A DNA stretch of 7,272 bases. Source: Bordetella parapertussis (GTDB taxonomy: Bacteria; Pseudomonadota; Gammaproteobacteria; Burkholderiales; SG8-41). The translations under genes and the position numbers were made by a program. Every line of letters starts with the position of its first letter. Position 1 is the stretch's first letter. The notes under the pieces were generated by a model. The model worked only from the letters and a program-made list of their open reading frames with translations, ran no database searches and had not been told where the DNA came from. The stretch spans positions 1-7,272 of the forward strand of contig CAMBCD010000137.1 in assembly GCA_945863085.1 (NCBI GenBank). The letters run 5' to 3'. This document shows, one piece after another, positions 6,095 to 7,272 of this stretch.

Positions 6095-7272
6095 ATGAGC
6101 GAAGACATACTGATCAACATTACTCCGCAGGAAACCCGCGTCGCCGTGATCGAGCATGGCGTGACGCAGGAACTGCATATCGAACGCGCTTCGTCGCGGG
6201 GCTTCGTCAGCAACATCTACATGGGAAAAGTCGTGCGCGTGCTGCCCGGCATGCAGTCGGCGTTTGTCGACATCGGCGGCGAACGCGCGGCTTTCCTGCA
6301 TGTGGCGGACATCTGGGGCAATCGTATCAACGGTGAACCCGGGCTGCCGATCGAGCGCCTGCTCAACGAGGGGCAGAGCCTGATGGTGCAGGTGATCAAG
6401 GATCCGATCGGCACCAAGGGCGCGCGGCTGTCGACCCAGATCAGCATCGCCGGCCGGCTGCTGGTCTACCTGCCGCAGGAATCGCATATCGGCATTTCGC
6501 AGCGCATCGAGGACGAGGAAGAGCGCGTCCACCTGCGGGAGAAACTGCAGCAGCTGCTGCCGCCCGAGGAAAAGGGCGGTTTCATCATCCGCACCATGGC
6601 CGAGGCCGCATCCGACCGCGAACTTGCCTCCGACGTCGAATACCTGCGCAAGTTGTGGCATGACATCCGCGAGCAGGCGCGTACCGCGCCGCCGCTGGCA
6701 TTGCTCTATCAGGACCTTAATCTGGGGCTGCGCGTGCTGCGCGATTTCGCGCATGAAGACACCGGGCGGATTTACGTCGATTCGCGGGAAACCCACCAGG
6801 CCATGACCCAGTTCGCCGGGCAGTTCACGCCCAATGTGCTGGCGCGGCTGACCCATTACCAGGGCGAGCGGCCGCTGTTCGATCTGCACAATGTCGAGGA
6901 CGACATCGAGCGCGCGCTGGCGCGCCGTGTCGATCTCAAGTCCGGCGGTTACCTGATCATCGACCAGACCGAGGCGCTGACCACGGTCGACGTCAATACC
7001 GGCGGTTTCGTCGGCGGCCGCACTTTTGACGACACCATATTCAAGACCAACCTTGAAGCGGCGCAGATCATCGCCCGCCAGCTGCGTCTGCGCAACCTCG
7101 GCGGCATCATCATCATCGATTTCATCGACATGGAAACCGAGGAGCACCGCAATGCCGTGCTCAACGAATTCCGCAAGGCACTGGCGCGTGACCGCACGCG
7201 GATGACTGTCAACGGCTTCACCCAGCTCGGGCTGGTCGAGATGACGCGCAAGCGCACCCGTGAAAGCCTGGC
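6095..7272 (+). CDS. rng: Ribonuclease G (3' truncated by window)
   Basis: Endoribonuclease of the RNase E/G family; in E. coli it matures the 5' end of 16S rRNA and degrades some mRNAs. The frame is open from ATG to the window end (392 whole codons; E. coli 489), so roughly 95-100 residues are missing, including the expected CxxC zinc-link. The N-terminus MSEDILINITPQETRVAVIE aligns with E. coli RNase G (MTAELLVNVTPSETRVAYID). The S1 RNA-binding domain is about 36-118, starting GFVSNIYMGKV and ending past DPIGTKGARL (103-112). The DNase I-like catalytic region holds Asp299 in TTVDVNTG and Asp342 in IIIIDFIDM, equivalent to Asp303 and Asp346 of E. coli RNase E. The protein begins directly with this core, with no added N-terminal domain; RNase G rather than E is inferred from closeness to E. 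coli RNase G and the maf neighbour, but the C-terminus that would settle it is off the edge. GAAG six bases before ATG is a weak ribosome binding site. Confidence 0.95.
   Translation, partial: MSEDILINITPQETRVAVIEHGVTQELHIERASSRGFVSNIYMGKVVRVLPGMQSAFVDIGGERAAFLHVADIWGNRINGEPGLPIERLLNEGQSLMVQVIKDPIGTKGARLSTQISIAGRLLVYLPQESHIGISQRIEDEEERVHLREKLQQLLPPEEKGGFIIRTMAEAASDRELASDVEYLRKLWHDIREQARTAPPLALLYQDLNLGLRVLRDFAHEDTGRIYVDSRETHQAMTQFAGQFTPNVLARLTHYQGERPLFDLHNVEDDIERALARRVDLKSGGYLIIDQTEALTTVDVNTGGFVGGRTFDDTIFKTNLEAAQIIARQLRLRNLGGIIIIDFIDMETEEHRNAVLNEFRKALARDRTRMTVNGFTQLGLVEMTRKRTRESL

Noticed and set aside
6065..7147. Long open frame on the - strand (360 codons) opposite rng
   Set aside because: Antisense to the conserved RNase G core; same codon-shadow composition and no recognisable motif.
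1..7272. A defence system, mobile element, CRISPR array or prophage
   Set aside because: All coding capacity is taken by seven conserved housekeeping genes on one strand; no transposase, integrase, spaced repeats, tRNA or attachment-like duplications were seen.

Overview
This 7.3 kb window looks like chromosomal housekeeping DNA from a GC-rich betaproteobacterium. The family-level assignments are strong. The taxon is inferred from protein similarity recalled from memory and from the gene order nadD-rsfS-rlmH-maf-rng, which I associate with Betaproteobacteria; in E. coli the same genes lie in two separate clusters (nadD..rsfS-rlmH, and maf/yhdE-rng). I cannot name a genus. All seven genes lie on the + strand, tightly packed; both end genes are cut by the window edges.

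Layout: (1) 1-2359, aceE, the pyruvate dehydrogenase E1 subunit, lacking roughly its first 105 residues. (2) 2400-3707, aceF, the E2 subunit with one lipoyl domain. (3) 3782-4441, nadD, nicotinate-nucleotide adenylyltransferase. (4) 4508-4939, rsfS, a ribosomal silencing factor with an unusual Ala/Pro/Lys tail. (5) 4936-5409, rlmH, the 23S rRNA pseudouridine-1915 methyltransferase, which starts with GTG inside the rsfS stop. (6) 5472-6086, maf, a YhdE-type nucleotide pyrophosphatase. (7) 6095-7272, rng, ribonuclease G, open at the right edge.

Functionally there are two blocks. aceE-aceF supply two of the three parts of the complex that makes acetyl-CoA from pyruvate; the E3 gene (lpd) that often follows is not here. 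The second block mixes NAD synthesis (nadD), ribosome control and rRNA maturation (rsfS, rlmH, rng) and nucleotide-pool cleaning (maf). The aceF/nadD boundary is where the two blocks meet.

The non-coding DNA is short (8-74 bases per gap) but two gaps are conspicuously AT-rich and structured. The nadD-rsfS gap has two back-to-back hairpins, the second followed by a T run like an intrinsic terminator, then an exact 9-base direct repeat leading up to the rsfS start. The rlmH-maf gap is a 13-base tandem repeat whose first two units contain a near-perfect palindrome and whose first unit includes the rlmH stop codon. I found no tRNA, rRNA, CRISPR array, insertion sequence or phage gene, and no convincing new biological system; the interesting points are the two structured gaps and the RsfS tail.
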